DNA of 64,000 nt from an uncultured Bartonella sp. (lineage in GTDB: Bacteria > Pseudomonadota > Alphaproteobacteria > Rhizobiales > Rhizobiaceae), in contig NZ_CAMLFE010000001.1 of the NCBI RefSeq assembly GCF_946479275.1, positions 1 through 64,000 on the forward strand, written 5' to 3'. Positions 11,282 through 23,606 of this stretch are shown one piece after another. Each line of letters starts with the position of its first letter. Position 1 is the first letter of the stretch. The translations under genes and the position numbers were made by a program. Under the pieces are notes generated by a model. The model worked only from the letters and a program-made list of their open reading frames with translations. It did not search any database and was not told the origin of the DNA.

Positions 11282-11710
11282 ATGTTATCGAACATAATTT
11301 ATAAAACGACAGCGATTGCCGAAGGTGGGCGCGAAGGTCATGTGCATTCGGAAGATGGTGCGCTTGACATAGACTTGGTAAAACCTAAAGAGATGGGCGG
11401 TAACGGTACGATTGGTGCCAATCCGGAAACTCTTTTTGCCGCCGGTTATGCTGCATGTTTTGAATCGGCAACGCGTTTTGCTGCACAAAAAGCAGGATTT
11501 AAAGTTCAGGACGGAAGTTATGTAAAAGCTGAAGTCGGTATTGGACCGCGCAAAAGCGGGGGTTTTGAACTTTCAGTTATTATGACTGTTCATCTGGAAG
11601 GGCTCGACAAGCAACAAGGCGAAATGGCCGCCCACACTGCGCATAACGAGATTTGTCCTTATTCTCACGCAACGCGCAACAATATCAGCGTCCAGATAAA
11701 AGTGATTTGA
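11282..11710 (+). CDS. ohr: Organic hydroperoxide resistance protein, Ohr/OsmC family
   Basis: 142 aa with the two conserved Cys contexts GYAACFESA and NEICPYSHATR; NPETLFAAGY. Confidence 0.93.
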   Translation: MLSNIIYKTTAIAEGGREGHVHSEDGALDIDLVKPKEMGGNGTIGANPETLFAAGYAACFESATRFAAQKAGFKVQDGSYVKAEVGIGPRKSGGFELSVIMTVHLEGLDKQQGEMAAHTAHNEICPYSHATRNNISVQIKVI

Positions 11711-12138
11711 AAACTAACACCGGAAATTCTACGATCTCATTAATTTTGCAAGTTGTTCGTTTGGAAGTTTTTCTGCAAACGGACAACTTTTTCGGCTTGA
11801 ACGAAAGTTTCTGCAAATTAGAGCTGTATGAGCCACTAAATATTTTATCGTACAAATTGTTCAAATAGTTCACGGGGTATTCAGATAAATGAAGAGTGCT
11901 CTGACGCCGGCGGAATCAGGCGCCAGTAGAAATGCCGATGCATGGCTCTTTATCAGGGACGTTTTTTCCATTGATATCTTTCCTCTGCGTGATTTTATTG
12001 TTTTTAAAATCAGGCTGTTCGTCATTCATGAGAAAAGGTAAGTCTAGATTCTTCATCTGGGAATTTATCGTTTATCAAAAGAACTATCACGTTTCTATGG
12101 AATCGAAGGCTCTGTTCGGAAGCCACTACCAGATATAA

Positions 12139-12173
12139 AAATGTGCTCGGAATGTTTTGATTTCGGGCACATT
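12139..12173. terminator. Hairpin, possible bidirectional terminator between convergent ohr and the 12367-12915 gene
   Basis: aaatgtgctcg...cgggcacattt inverted repeat. Confidence 0.5.
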
Positions 12174-12174
12174 T

Positions 12175-12232
12175 AACCCGTTTTCTTTCTGCACATAACC
12201 CCGAAACGCGGTGATACGATAGAAAACGGGTT
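12175..12232. terminator. Second hairpin adjacent to the preceding one
   Basis: aacccgttttct...agaaaacgggtt, 12-bp inverted repeat with a long loop. Confidence 0.5.
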
Positions 12233-12366
12233 TATCCTTCAAGAATCTAGTTTTATTGCCCTTTTTAAAAACTGATTAGGATAATCAATGATATGCATTT
12301 CCGGAAATTAGAAAAGACCGGAAATCATCTGTCTTAAAAGCCAAGAACGGACAAAAGCAATAAACC

Positions 12367-12915
12367 TTATTTGATCGGCTTGACTTCAGGCGCACTGAGT
12401 TTGATTTTTTCGAAACCTGGAAATGCAGCACTCATAGTCGAAATAGTGGTAGCGTCGTCACCACGGACAAAATACCACTGATTATTGTCGAGAATGGCTA
12501 CAAGCTCACCTTTGACCTGGTTTTTATTATTGCCGTTAATTGTTGTGATTACAAAATCGGTGGGAATAATATAATAAGGCGTCCCGTCCTCGAATTCCCC
12601 AGCACTTTTGTTCGATTGGCTTATTGTTATCTTATCAACCTTATAGGTTTGAGCCAATTGCTTCATCTGGCTCACCATGATTTGTCGGAATTGCTCCTGA
12701 TCGACTTTCGATTGGGCAGCAAGTGTCTGGATGATCCGCGGCGGTATTGCATTCAAAACCGCATCGAAGTTCGATGTTTGAAGAGCTGTAGCGTAATTGT
12801 TTGTAGCGTCACTCAGCATCTTGACTTCTGCGTCCGTCGCCGATCGTGCATCTGCCGGGATAAGCCCGCAAAAAACAATTGAAAAACCAACGATGACTGG
12901 GAGGATGCGTCGCAT
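12367..12915 (-). CDS. Hypothetical exported protein
   Basis: 182 aa with signal peptide (MRRILPVIVGFSIVFCGLIPADARSA); no family recognised. Confidence 0.7.
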   Translation of the reverse strand: MRRILPVIVGFSIVFCGLIPADARSATDAEVKMLSDATNNYATALQTSNFDAVLNAIPPRIIQTLAAQSKVDQEQFRQIMVSQMKQLAQTYKVDKITISQSNKSAGEFEDGTPYYIIPTDFVITTINGNNKNQVKGELVAILDNNQWYFVRGDDATTISTMSAAFPGFEKIKLSAPEVKPIK

Positions 12916-13009
12916 AGCTTACCTTCGATACTGTTTACTCATACCTTCTTTATAGTGAACTCATAAGCTAAAGGCAAAGCGTGACAGGAAAAAGGCAAAG
13001 ATTGTTACA

Positions 13010-13040
13010 AAAACGGAGGCCGAAGCCCCCGCTTTTTATG
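13010..13040 (-). terminator. Terminator-like hairpin downstream of glnA
   Basis: Minus strand reads gcgggggcttcggcctccgttttt (GC-rich stem with one mismatch, then T-run). Confidence 0.65.
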
Positions 13041-13057
13041 CTCTTGGTTAATTGGGA

Positions 13058-14467
13058 TCAGACTGAATAGTACATATCGAATTCGATCGGATGAGGTGTC
13101 ATTTCGTAACGCAAGACCTCTTCCATCTTCAATTCGAGGAACGAATCGATCTGGTCGTCATCGAATACATCACCGGCTTTAAGGAAGGCGCGGTCTTTAT
13201 CGAGACATTGCAATGCTTCACGCAAACTGCCGGAAACCGTCGGGATTTTTTTCAACTCCTTTGGCGGCAGATCGTAAAGATCTTTATCCATTGCCTGTCC
13301 GGGATGGATCTTGTTCTTGATACCATCGAGCCCTGCCATCAAGATTGCCGAGAAGGCAAGATACGGGTTGGCTGTCGCGTCGGGGAAACGGATTTCCACA
13401 CGTTTTGCATTTGGCGAGGAACCAAAAGGAATACGGCAGGAGGCTGAACGGTTACGTGCCGAATAAGCAAGCAGAACAGGTGCTTCATATCCAGGAACCA
13501 GACGCTTGTAAGAGTTGGTCGACGGGTTGGTGAAAGCGTTGATAGCTTTTGCGTGCTTGATAATGCCGCCAATGAAGAACAGACAAGTTTCCGAAAGGCC
13601 GGCATATTCATTGCCTGCAAAGGTTGGTTTTCCGTTTTTCCAGATCGACATGTGAACGTGCATGCCCGAACCGTTGTCACCGAAAATAGGCTTCGGCATG
13701 AAGGTAGCCGATTTGCCATAGGTATTGGCGACCTGATGAACAACATATTTGAATATCTGCATTTTGTCGGCTTCACGCACCAATGTGTCAAAGCGGATAC
13801 CCAATTCATGCTGGGCAGCAGCAACTTCATGGTGATGTTTTTCAACGCGAACGCCCATATCGGTCAAAGCAGTCAGCATTTCCGACCGGATGTCCTGACA
13901 GGAATCAATCGGCGGGACGGGGAAATAGCCGCCTTTTACGCGCGGACGGTGTCCGAGGTTGCCCATTTCGTATTCAGTGTCGTCATTAGAAGGAAATTCG
14001 TTGGAGTCAAGTTTGAAGCCTGTGTTATAGGGATCGACTTTGAAGCGAACGTCGTCAAACAGGAAAAATTCGGCTTCCGGCCCGACATTTACGGCGTCGC
14101 CAATTCCCAATGATTTTACATAGGCTTCAGCTTTTTTGGCAGTAGAGCGCGGATCGCGGTTGTAGGATTCGCCCGAGATCGGATCAAGTACATCGCATAG
14201 GATGACCATCGTGGATTGGGCAAAAAACGGATCCATATGGGCGGTGGTTGGATCAGGCATCAAGACCATATCCGACTCATTGATTGCTTTCCATCCGCTG
14301 ATGGAAGATCCATCGAACATGACACCATCAGCAAATGTGTCTTCGCTGATTTCAGCAATATCCATGGTTACATGCTGCAGTTTGCCTTTAGGATCGCTAA
14401 AACGCAAATCTACGAAGCGAATGTCATTATCCTTAATTTGCTTAAGGACATCAGATGCAGTCGTCAT
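13058..14467 (-). CDS. glnA: Type I glutamine synthetase
   Basis: 469 aa; [70 protein letters not shown]. Confidence 0.97.
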   Translation of the reverse strand: MTTASDVLKQIKDNDIRFVDLRFSDPKGKLQHVTMDIAEISEDTFADGVMFDGSSISGWKAINESDMVLMPDPTTAHMDPFFAQSTMVILCDVLDPISGESYNRDPRSTAKKAEAYVKSLGIGDAVNVGPEAEFFLFDDVRFKVDPYNTGFKLDSNEFPSNDDTEYEMGNLGHRPRVKGGYFPVPPIDSCQDIRSEMLTALTDMGVRVEKHHHEVAAAQHELGIRFDTLVREADKMQIFKYVVHQVANTYGKSATFMPKPIFGDNGSGMHVHMSIWKNGKPTFAGNEYAGLSETCLFFIGGIIKHAKAINAFTNPSTNSYKRLVPGYEAPVLLAYSARNRSASCRIPFGSSPNAKRVEIRFPDATANPYLAFSAILMAGLDGIKNKIHPGQAMDKDLYDLPPKELKKIPTVSGSLREALQCLDKDRAFLKAGDVFDDDQIDSFLELKMEEVLRYEMTPHPIEFDMYYSV

Positions 14468-14544
14468 ATTACATTCCTTGTTTAAAAGTAATAAAGGGTT
14501 GATCGGACATGCCCCGTAAGATGGGGCATGAGTTAACTTATGGC

Positions 14545-15000
<456 letters not shown>

Positions 15001-15115
15001 TCAACAATATTTTGTCGGAATGTAGAATTTACTGTTTGTTAACCATGACGAATTTGACAAAAACAGGTATATTGAGCTGAATAAATCCTGTTGAAGTGAA
15101 TAAAAAATAGGCTGC

Positions 15116-16648
15116 ATGATGAAAAAATATGCAATTTCCAGATTGGATACACATTTTCCTGTCGAACTTTTGACGCCTGAAGAAATGGGCAAGGCGGACC
15201 ATTTAGCTGCTACGTTAAACGGGGAAGATAGTTTCAAGCTTATGGAACGTGCCGGTGAAGCTGTTGCGGATATTATTCTGAATGAACATCGGCAATGCAG
15301 AAAAATTGCTGTTTTATGCGGCCCCGGAAATAATGGCGGCGATGGTTATATGGCAGCGTATATCTTAAAAAGCCATGGTTTCGAACCAATCATATTTGCG
15401 TCGGGGACACCAAGAGCAGGAAGCGATGCCGAAAAAGCAGCCGCTTTGTGGGGTGAAAAGCGCTTGCCTTTTGATGAATTTTCTTCGCCACAGGATTTTG
15501 ATGTCGTTATTGATGCCTTGTATGGAGCAGGGCTTGATCGCCCGTTGCAACAATCGCTTCAGGAAAAATTGAAAAAATTGAATGAAAGTGGCGTTCCGGT
15601 CATTGCCGTCGACTTGCCTTCGGGTGTTTTTGGAGAAAATGGCGCAATAAAAGGAGAAGCTATTAAAGCGGCAAAGACAGTCACGTTTTTTAGATTGAAG
15701 CCGGGACATGTGTGTTACCCGGGAAGGTTACAATGTGGTGAGGTCAGGCTGGCCGATATCGGTATTCCGGGAAAAGTGCTGGAAACTATCAAACCGGAAC
15801 GCTTTATCAATTTTCCTTCATTCTGGCTCGAGAATTGGCCGGAACTGGCCTACGACACACATAAATATCGTCGAGGACATGCGGTGGTATTTTCCGGCCA
15901 TCAAACTTCAACCGGTGCTGCACGACTTGCTGCCCATGCTGCCGCAAGAAGCGGAGCAGGGCTTGTTACAATAGTGTCGCCGGAAGATGCACTTCTTGTT
16001 CATGAGATGCATTTGACAAGCGTTATGCTCAAGAAAATGGGAAACGACGCAGAAATTCTCGACTTTCTCGAAAAACGAAAAGTGCGTTCGGTTATCTTGG
16101 GGCCTGCATTCGGTTCACTGGAACGGGCATTATCAATCACCCGATCAATATTGACAAAAAGCGGGATTTTTACACTTGTTCTCGATGCGGATGCATTAAC
16201 GGCAATGGCAGAAAAAAGCGACGAAATATTTGCGCTCATCAAACAATCACCGGTCAATGTTATATTGACTCCGCATGAAGGCGAGTTCCAACGCGTTTTC
16301 CCGTCTATTGCGCGGATAGAAGACTTGTCGCGTATAGATAAAGCCACAAAAGCAGCAACTGATAGCGATGCAGTGGTCGTCTATAAAGGTGCCGATACAA
16401 TTATTGCTTCTCCCGATGGGCGCTTGGCAGTGAATGTAAATGGAACGCCGTTTCTCGCCACGGCAGGCGCTGGTGACGTGCTCACAGGAATTATCGGCGG
16501 CTTGAGTGCGCAAAAAATGCTGCCTTTCGAAGCAGCTTGTGCCGGTGTGTTCCTTCACGCGCGGTGTGCCGAACATTTTGGGCCCGGTATGATTGCAGAA
16601 GATATTGTTTCGGCCATTCCGTTGGTCCTTTCCGAGACAATTATGTGA
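15116..16648 (+). CDS. nnrD/nnrE: Bifunctional NAD(P)H-hydrate epimerase / ADP-dependent NAD(P)H-hydrate dehydratase
   Basis: 510 aa; VLCGPGNNGGDGYMAAYILK, VIDALYGAGLDRPL, AVDLPSGV (YjeF-N) and LTPHEGEFQRVFP, NGTPFLATAGAGDVLTGIIGGLSAQ (carbohydrate-kinase-like domain). Confidence 0.93.
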   Translation: MMKKYAISRLDTHFPVELLTPEEMGKADHLAATLNGEDSFKLMERAGEAVADIILNEHRQCRKIAVLCGPGNNGGDGYMAAYILKSHGFEPIIFASGTPRAGSDAEKAAALWGEKRLPFDEFSSPQDFDVVIDALYGAGLDRPLQQSLQEKLKKLNESGVPVIAVDLPSGVFGENGAIKGEAIKAAKTVTFFRLKPGHVCYPGRLQCGEVRLADIGIPGKVLETIKPERFINFPSFWLENWPELAYDTHKYRRGHAVVFSGHQTSTGAARLAAHAAARSGAGLVTIVSPEDALLVHEMHLTSVMLKKMGNDAEILDFLEKRKVRSVILGPAFGSLERALSITRSILTKSGIFTLVLDADALTAMAEKSDEIFALIKQSPVNVILTPHEGEFQRVFPSIARIEDLSRIDKATKAATDSDAVVVYKGADTIIASPDGRLAVNVNGTPFLATAGAGDVLTGIIGGLSAQKMLPFEAACAGVFLHARCAEHFGPGMIAEDIVSAIPLVLSETIM

Positions 16649-16779
16649 CTAATTTATCACAATTTAACTATAGATGGCAGTTTTTCGCAATTTTGGCTTT
16701 TCATTGGGCAAACGCTGTCCCATAACACCGTTACAAAATTCTATTTATTAGAGCCTATCGGGCACAGGGAGAAATCCGT

Positions 16780-18036
16780 ATGAAAATTAAAGCACTGTTG
16801 GCAGGTTCTGCTGCTGCCATGGTCATATCGAGTGCATCTTACGCTGCCGATGTTGTCGTAGCAGAGCCGGAACCCGTCGAATTTGTACGCGTTTGCGACG
16901 CCTATGGACAGGGGTATTTCTATATCCCCGGAACCGACACATGTATGCGCGTTGGCGGATATTTGCGTGCCGATATAAAGGGTGGCGACAATGTTTATGC
17001 TTATAAGGGCAAGAAAGATCGTGATACCTACGCATGGCGCGCCCGTGGTGAATTGCGCTTCCAGACAGCAAGCGAAACCGAACTTGGTACCTTGCGCACT
17101 ATGGTTGAGCTACGTAACCAATGGGATGATGGCGACGATACGTTGAGTGGTCAGGCGCACTTTGCTTATATCGAATTGGGCGGTTTGCGTGTTGGTGTTG
17201 ACGAATCGATTTTCTGGCATTGGACGGGGTATCTCGGCAAGGTTTTGAACGATGATGTTGTCGATCCCGGTATGTTCCAACGTACCAATGTTTTGAGCTA
17301 TACATTCTCGGCTGATAACGGTTTTTCGGCAATTATCGGTGTTGAACAGGGTACCGATAAAGGCAGCGATAATCCTGGCGACAACTACTATCTCAAAGGC
17401 ATGGGCAAACGCGTTGGTCCAAACGCCGGTTTTGGTTATAATGGTGACCCTGACGCACATGATCCTAATGCGCGCCATTTCTATAGTGGTAGCAGCATTG
17501 ATGATTACACACCGAATGTCCTTCTCGGTGCCAAATATGTTCAGGGCTGGGGGTCTATTGCCGCTGTCGGTGCTTATGATGCACAATGGGAAGAATGGGC
17601 TGCCAAACTGCGCGTCAATTTGAATGTAACCGACCAGTTGTCAGTTTGGGTTATGGGCGGTTATAAGACCAATGATGATTATTATGCATACGACGATGTC
17701 TATAATCATGATCGTCCCAACAGAAAGCATGATTTTTATTATCGCATGCATACGAGCCAATATGGCGATTGGGGTGGTGATTGGGCCGTTTGGGGTGGTA
17801 CAACCTACAAGGCTACCAAGAAGGCGTCTTTCAATTCGCAGTTGACCTATGACGACACGGATGTGTTCAGTGCATCGGTCAATATGGCCTATGAACTTGT
17901 TCCGGGTCTCGTTGTAACGCCTGAAGTTTCTTATCTGAACTTTGGTAACGATAAGAAGTGGGACGATGGTTCACGCGTTACATTCCATGGTGATAATGCC
18001 GTTCAGGGAATGTTGCGTATGCAGCGCAATTTCTAA
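16780..18036 (+). CDS. Alphaproteobacterial porin (Omp2-like)
   Basis: Signal peptide MKIKALLAGSAAAMVISSASYAAD, then VVAEPEPVEFVRVCDAYGQGYFYIPGTDTCMRVGGYLRADIKGG, typical of the rhizobial/Brucella porin family. Confidence 0.93.
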   Translation: MKIKALLAGSAAAMVISSASYAADVVVAEPEPVEFVRVCDAYGQGYFYIPGTDTCMRVGGYLRADIKGGDNVYAYKGKKDRDTYAWRARGELRFQTASETELGTLRTMVELRNQWDDGDDTLSGQAHFAYIELGGLRVGVDESIFWHWTGYLGKVLNDDVVDPGMFQRTNVLSYTFSADNGFSAIIGVEQGTDKGSDNPGDNYYLKGMGKRVGPNAGFGYNGDPDAHDPNARHFYSGSSIDDYTPNVLLGAKYVQGWGSIAAVGAYDAQWEEWAAKLRVNLNVTDQLSVWVMGGYKTNDDYYAYDDVYNHDRPNRKHDFYYRMHTSQYGDWGGDWAVWGGTTYKATKKASFNSQLTYDDTDVFSASVNMAYELVPGLVVTPEVSYLNFGNDKKWDDGSRVTFHGDNAVQGMLRMQRNF

Positions 18037-18058
18037 AATCCTATCCAATAATATTTTT

Positions 18059-18088
18059 AATGGCGGCTTTGGCCGCCATTTTTTTTTG
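18059..18088 (+). terminator. Rho-independent terminator after the porin gene
   Basis: aatggcggctttggccgccatttttttttg. Confidence 0.9.
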
Positions 18089-18630
18089 ACAAATTTCATG
18101 TGGCTTTCGATTTCATAATGTCGATTTCGTGAAAACGAGGTTACGAATGGGCGGGCATGTGGGAAAATTGCGAAATAACGTGAAAAACCAACCAATCGGG
18201 ATTTACCGGTTAAAGAGACCGGTCAATGAAGGGCGGCGCCAAAACATTAGGCTTTAGAAAGTTTGTCTCCCTTATCGGGAAGTGAGCCATCCAAACATAA
18301 AGAAAACACGTTTAATGTATTCATTGAATGAGATGTGTTCTACGGTGATTGCGTCATCAGCTTTAAACGAACTATGCGGTGCTATCAGAATATCAATATG
18401 AAACTATTAAACGGGTAGATTTTGACACCTTGCGGATTAAAACGCTTGCAGAGGCGAGATGCCGCCCGTGAGAAATGCTATTGATCTAGTCAGCGGCATC
18501 GTTTTTAGCTTCAGCAGTTTTTGCGGCAAAAATCTTTAATTTTTTTGATTCAAAAGTTTTCAAAAAAGCAGGAATTGAGCATCCCCGGCTTTTTATCATT
18601 TTCTTGAAAAGAGTTTTGTTGGCCTGAGTG

Positions 18631-21546
18631 TTACGATACCACTTTTTTCGTCGGCCGGCGCTCCAGAAGCTCCTTCAGGAACTGTCCTGTATAAGAGCGC
18701 TCGACTTTCACAATATCTTCAGGCCGCCCGACAGCTACGATTTCGCCGCCGCCATCGCCACCTTCCGGACCAAGGTCGATAATCCAGTCGGCTGTTTTGA
18801 TCACTTCAAGATTGTGCTCGATAACGGCAACAGTATTTCCCTGATCGACAAGTTCGTGCAGCACTTCAAGAAGTTTTGCAACATCGTGGAAGTGCAAGCC
18901 TGTCGTCGGTTCATCCAGAATATAAAGTGTCCGACCGGTTGCCTTGCGTGCCAGTTCTTTTGCAAGCTTTACACGTTGTGCTTCACCGCCTGAAAGGGTC
19001 GTCGCCTGTTGCCCGACCTTGACATAGCCAAGCCCGACTTTGACCAATGTGTCCATCTTGTCGCGAATGGCCGGTACGGCTTGAAAAAACTCCGCCGCTT
19101 CGTCCACCGTCATATCAAGAACATCGGCAATGGATTTACCTTTATAAGTAACCTCCAGCGTTTCCCGATTATAGCGTTTGCCATGGCAGACATCGCATGT
19201 GACGTAGACATCCGGCAAAAAGTGCATTTCGATTTTTATGACGCCGTCGCCCTGACAGGCTTCGCAGCGCCCGCCCTTGACATTGAATGAAAAACGTCCT
19301 GCCTGATAACCTCGGGCTTTTGCTTCCGGCAAGCCGGCAAACCAGTCACGTATTGGCGTGAAAGCACCGGTATAGGTTGCCGGATTGGAGCGTGGCGTAC
19401 GACCAATCGGGGATTGGTCAATGTCGATAACTTTGTCGAGATATTCCAGTCCTTCAATTCGATCATGCTCGGCCGGATGTTCACGGCTTCCCATGATGCG
19501 GCGTGAAGCGGCTTTAAAAAGTGTCTCGATGAGGAATGTCGATTTGCCACCTCCCGAAACGCCTGTGACACAAGTGAAAGTTCCAAGCGGAATATCGGCA
19601 GTAATATTCTTCAGATTATTGCCTCTCGCCCCGACAACACGCAATTTTTTTGTCTTGGAGATTTTGCGGCGTTGAGCCGGCACCGGTACAAACATTTTTC
19701 CGGAAAGATATTGGCCGGTGAGTGAGGCCGGATCATCCATAATATCTTTTGGCGTTCCTTGCGCGACAACTTTACCGCCATTAACCCCCGCAGCCGGACC
19801 GATGTCGACGACATAATCGGCAGTCAGAATGGCATCTTCATCATGTTCGACAACAATCACCGTATTGCCGAGATCGCGTAAATGTTTAAGTGTTTCAAGA
19901 AGACGCGCATTATCGCGCTGGTGCAATCCGATAGAGGGTTCATCAAGAACATAGAGAACGCCCGTTAATCCTGAGCCGATTTGCGAAGCAAGCCGGATGC
20001 GCTGGCTTTCACCACCCGATAATGTACCGGAGGCACGCGCCAGAGTGAGATATTCAAGCCCGACATCGTTCAGAAATTTCAAACGATCGCGAATTTCTTT
20101 CAAAATGCGTGAAGCAATATTCTTCTGTTTTTCATTGAAGGTTTTATCCACTTCCTGAAACCATTTATCGGCTTTGGAAATCGACATTTCGGACACTTCA
20201 CCAATGTGAAGCTTGTTGATTTTTACAGCCAGCGCTTCCGGCTTCAACCGATAGCCTTTACAAGCCGGACAAGGGGAAGACGACATATAACGTTCAATCT
20301 CCTCGCGCGACCAGGCAGAATCGGTTTCTTTCCAGCGCCGTTCCATATTGGGTATGACACCTTCAAAACTCTTTGTCGCCGAATAGGAGCGCATCCCGTC
20401 ATTATAGGTAAAGGTCACTTCTTTCTTGCCTGTGCCATAAAGGATAGCATGACGGGCTTCCTCGGAAAGGTCTTTCCATTTGTCTGTGAGCTTAAAGTGA
20501 TAAGCTTTTCCAAGTGCTTCAAGTGTTTGATTATAGTAAGGTGACGAAGATTTCGACCACGGGGCAATGGCACCGGCTTTCAATGACAAATTCTCGTCAG
20601 GAACCACCATTGCCGGATCAATTGCCTGTAGCGACCCCAAGCCGTCGCAAGTAGGGCAAGCACCGAACGGATTGTTAAAAGAAAAAAGCCGTGGCTCTAT
20701 TTCAGGAATTGTAAAACCCGAAACAGGACAGGCAAATTTTTCGGAAAACAGTAAACGTTCGTGCGTATCATTTTTCGATTTATTGGCCGAGCCGCCGGCT
20801 GTCTGTTCTTTAGGAAGCGGTTTGTCTGCAAGTTCTGCAACTGCCAATCCATCAGCAAGATGAAGACAGGTTTCAAGACTATCGGCAAGACGGGCTGAAA
20901 TATCTGCTCTTACAACAAGGCGGTCGACAACAACATCAATATCGTGTTTGTATTTTTTATCGAGTTCCGGAACGTCCGCGATCTCGTAAAAAACGCCGTC
21001 AATTTTGACGCGCTGGAAGCCCTTTTTAAGAAGATCAGCCATCTCCTTTTTATATTCACCTTTGCGTCCGCGCACGAGCGGAGCCAGAATATAAAGTCTC
21101 GTTCCTTCAGGCAATGCCAGAATGCGATCAACCATCTGGCTTACAGTCTGGCTTTCAATGGGTAATCCGGTGACGGGCGAATAGGGCACACCGACCCGCG
21201 CAAACAATAAGCGCATATAATCGTGAATTTCGGTAACGGTGCCGACAGTTGAACGCGGGTTACGACTCGTGGTCTTTTGTTCAATAGAAATTGCCGGAGA
21301 GAGACCGTCAATCTGGTCAACATCCGGTTTTTGCATCATTTCCAGAAACTGTCTGGCATAGGCTGAAAGACTTTCGACATATCGCCTTTGTCCTTCGGCA
21401 TAGATCGTGTCGAATGCAAGTGAGGATTTACCGGATCCGGAAAGACCTGTCATGACAATCAATTTGTCTCTCGGCAGATCAAGATCTATGTTCTTTAAAT
21501 TATGTTGGCGGGCACCACGTATTGAAATATATTTCTGATCGGACAT
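18631..21546 (-). CDS. uvrA: Excinuclease ABC subunit A
   Basis: [68 protein letters not shown]; two ABC signatures and zinc-finger cysteines. Start set at ATG 21546; ORF track opens at 21582. Confidence 0.97.
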   Translation of the reverse strand: MSDQKYISIRGARQHNLKNIDLDLPRDKLIVMTGLSGSGKSSLAFDTIYAEGQRRYVESLSAYARQFLEMMQKPDVDQIDGLSPAISIEQKTTSRNPRSTVGTVTEIHDYMRLLFARVGVPYSPVTGLPIESQTVSQMVDRILALPEGTRLYILAPLVRGRKGEYKKEMADLLKKGFQRVKIDGVFYEIADVPELDKKYKHDIDVVVDRLVVRADISARLADSLETCLHLADGLAVAELADKPLPKEQTAGGSANKSKNDTHERLLFSEKFACPVSGFTIPEIEPRLFSFNNPFGACPTCDGLGSLQAIDPAMVVPDENLSLKAGAIAPWSKSSSPYYNQTLEALGKAYHFKLTDKWKDLSEEARHAILYGTGKKEVTFTYNDGMRSYSATKSFEGVIPNMERRWKETDSAWSREEIERYMSSSPCPACKGYRLKPEALAVKINKLHIGEVSEMSISKADKWFQEVDKTFNEKQKNIASRILKEIRDRLKFLNDVGLEYLTLARASGTLSGGESQRIRLASQIGSGLTGVLYVLDEPSIGLHQRDNARLLETLKHLRDLGNTVIVVEHDEDAILTADYVVDIGPAAGVNGGKVVAQGTPKDIMDDPASLTGQYLSGKMFVPVPAQRRKISKTKKLRVVGARGNNLKNITADIPLGTFTCVTGVSGGGKSTFLIETLFKAASRRIMGSREHPAEHDRIEGLEYLDKVIDIDQSPIGRTPRSNPATYTGAFTPIRDWFAGLPEAKARGYQAGRFSFNVKGGRCEACQGDGVIKIEMHFLPDVYVTCDVCHGKRYNRETLEVTYKGKSIADVLDMTVDEAAEFFQAVPAIRDKMDTLVKVGLGYVKVGQQATTLSGGEAQRVKLAKELARKATGRTLYILDEPTTGLHFHDVAKLLEVLHELVDQGNTVAVIEHNLEVIKTADWIIDLGPEGGDGGGEIVAVGRPEDIVKVERSYTGQFLKELLERRPTKKVVS

Positions 21547-21565
21547 ATTTGGCCTTGCGGGGAAA

Positions 21566-21580
21566 GAACAAAAATGGAAC
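21566..21580 (-). promoter_or_regulatory. LexA/SOS box upstream of uvrA
   Basis: Plus strand GAAC-aaaaatg-GAAC, a perfect match to the alphaproteobacterial GAAC-N7-GAAC box, ~20 bp before the uvrA ATG. Confidence 0.8.
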
Positions 21581-21781
21581 ACTTGCTTTCAAATAGGTGA
21601 GATGGCCGAAAATTGCAATGGTAAGATTTGACTTGAAGTAAATAACGAAAATAGAAGTTCTGTGGAAATTGGACGAATAAACTGGGCTTTTTTGCCCCAA
21701 GCTTGAAAATAGATTATATGGTGGCAATTAAGCTTTTGCGTTCAATTTCGGTTTTTTGCCGCGTGGTTTGGAGTGTTTATA

Positions 21782-22279
21782 ATGGCAGGCAGTGTTAACA
21801 AAGTCATTCTGGTTGGTAATCTCGGTGCAGATCCGGAAATTCGCAGGATGAATTCCGGCGATCAAGTAGCAACTTTGCGTATTGCAACATCGGATACGTG
21901 GCGTGACCGTAATACTGGCGAACGTCGTGAGCGGACAGAATGGCACAGTGTCGTTATTTTTAACGAAAATCTGGTCAAGGTTGTCGAGCAATATTTGAAG
22001 AAAGGCGCAAAAGTCTATATTGAAGGACAGCTGCAAACTCGCAAATGGCAAGATCAGAACGGTAATGACCGTTATACAACCGAGGTTGTTCTACAGAAAT
22101 ACCGTGGCGAATTGCAGATGCTTGATAGTCGTGGTGAGGGTGGCGCCAGTCGCCCACAGGTAAACGATCAATCCGGTTCGGGTGGTTTTGGCGGCGGTTT
22201 CAGTAATTCCGATCAGGGCGGAAATAATCAATCAGGAAGCAATTTTTCACGCCAGCTGGATGACGATGTTCCATTTTGA
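21782..22279 (+). CDS. ssb: Single-stranded DNA-binding protein
   Basis: [60 protein letters not shown]... with Gly-rich linker and acidic tip DDDVPF. Confidence 0.96.
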   Translation: MAGSVNKVILVGNLGADPEIRRMNSGDQVATLRIATSDTWRDRNTGERRERTEWHSVVIFNENLVKVVEQYLKKGAKVYIEGQLQTRKWQDQNGNDRYTTEVVLQKYRGELQMLDSRGEGGASRPQVNDQSGSGGFGGGFSNSDQGGNNQSGSNFSRQLDDDVPF

Positions 22280-22731
22280 GGCTCTAGTTTTTTAACGGTT
22301 ATCTTGAATTGTAATTGCCGTTCAATGCGGTGTCGTGATCTTCTTGGAACCGCATTTGCATAATTCAAACTTTAAAAAGCTACCCCGTTTCTTCTGTTGC
22401 TAATCAAATCGCAGATTTTAGCAAAAAGTGGCGAGAGAGAGGCGGGATTTGTCACTTTCATCTAACACATTCCTGCCATACACGATGAAGCGGGCATTGC
22501 AATATGCGAGATTGTTTGGCTAAATTCGGGGGATTGGACATTTTTGGAGCTGGCCGTTTTTATATTTGAAACGGCCAGTTCCATGTAAGCCCTTTTTTCC
22601 GCGAAGGTTTCGGACATTTCCTTATTTTGCATTCCTGACAGTTTTTATGAAATTTAGAGCTGCAACCATTCATATGTGCAGCAATTCTGAAGTGACGCGT
22701 AAAGGCGGGGGCGTTTGATGCTGATGAAGTT

Positions 22732-23364
22732 TTACTCAATGTGGAAGAGAGCCAAAATCCCGTTAGCAACGAATTGAACTGCCAATGCAGCAAGGATGAC
22801 ACCGAAGAGTCGGGTTAGTATTGTTCTGCCCGTTTCACCAAGAAGTCTGTCGATCGGGTGTGCAAGAAGCATGAAGCCGTAGCAAACAATCACTGAAATC
22901 AAAATCACAAAGCAGGAAACGGCAGTGCCGATGAACCCAGGATTCTTGCTGGCCATAAGGATGGTAGCCGAGATCGCACCGGGGCCGGCAATCATCGGTA
23001 TGGCAAGCGGGAAAGCTGCGATGTTGTGAATATGGTCGCGTGTAACGGCGGTTTTGACAGATTTTTGTTTTCTCGCCGAACGTTTTTCGAAAATCATTTC
23101 GAAAGCAATCGCAAACAATAAAATACCACCTGCAATCTGGAAGGCGCCGAGCGAAATACCCAAACCTTCCAATATCGCCCCGCCAATAAGCGCGAAAGCG
23201 AGTAAAATAACAAAAGAAATGACAGATGCAGCTATTGCGGTGGACTTGCGTTCCATATGGGTCATTTCGCGCGTCAGTCCGAGAAAAATCGGCACCAGAC
23301 CTACCGGATCAATCGTAACCAGCAATGTGATAAACGCATTCAGCAACAAACCTGCGTCGAACAT
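22732..23364 (-). CDS. MarC family membrane protein
   Basis: MFDAGLLLNAFITLLVTIDPVGLVPIFLGLTREM..., FPLAIPMIAGPGAISATILMA; multi-TM. Start at ATG 23364 preferred. Confidence 0.88.
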   Translation of the reverse strand: MFDAGLLLNAFITLLVTIDPVGLVPIFLGLTREMTHMERKSTAIAASVISFVILLAFALIGGAILEGLGISLGAFQIAGGILLFAIAFEMIFEKRSARKQKSVKTAVTRDHIHNIAAFPLAIPMIAGPGAISATILMASKNPGFIGTAVSCFVILISVIVCYGFMLLAHPIDRLLGETGRTILTRLFGVILAALAVQFVANGILALFHIE

Positions 23365-23606
23365 GATTGTTACTCCTTGGTACGCCATCATTCGGTATGT
23401 GCCAAAATCAGGGGCAGTTAAAATCATTCATTTCCGCTCTCATGGCACAAATTCAACATAAAGTCATCCACCGATTTTTCTCGTGGCTCACTAACACACT
23501 GAAAATAATAGCCAAATCCATACATAGAAGGGCAAGAGAAATTGGCTTTTCGGGGCGTTTTTCGTTATAAAGGAAGGGCTGATTCTATTAAGGAAGTTGT
23601 GTAGCC

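Noticed and set aside
13339-14113. Long ORFs opposite or out of frame within glnA (13339-13845, 13553-14113)
   Set aside because: Explained by codon bias of glnA; no homology signature.
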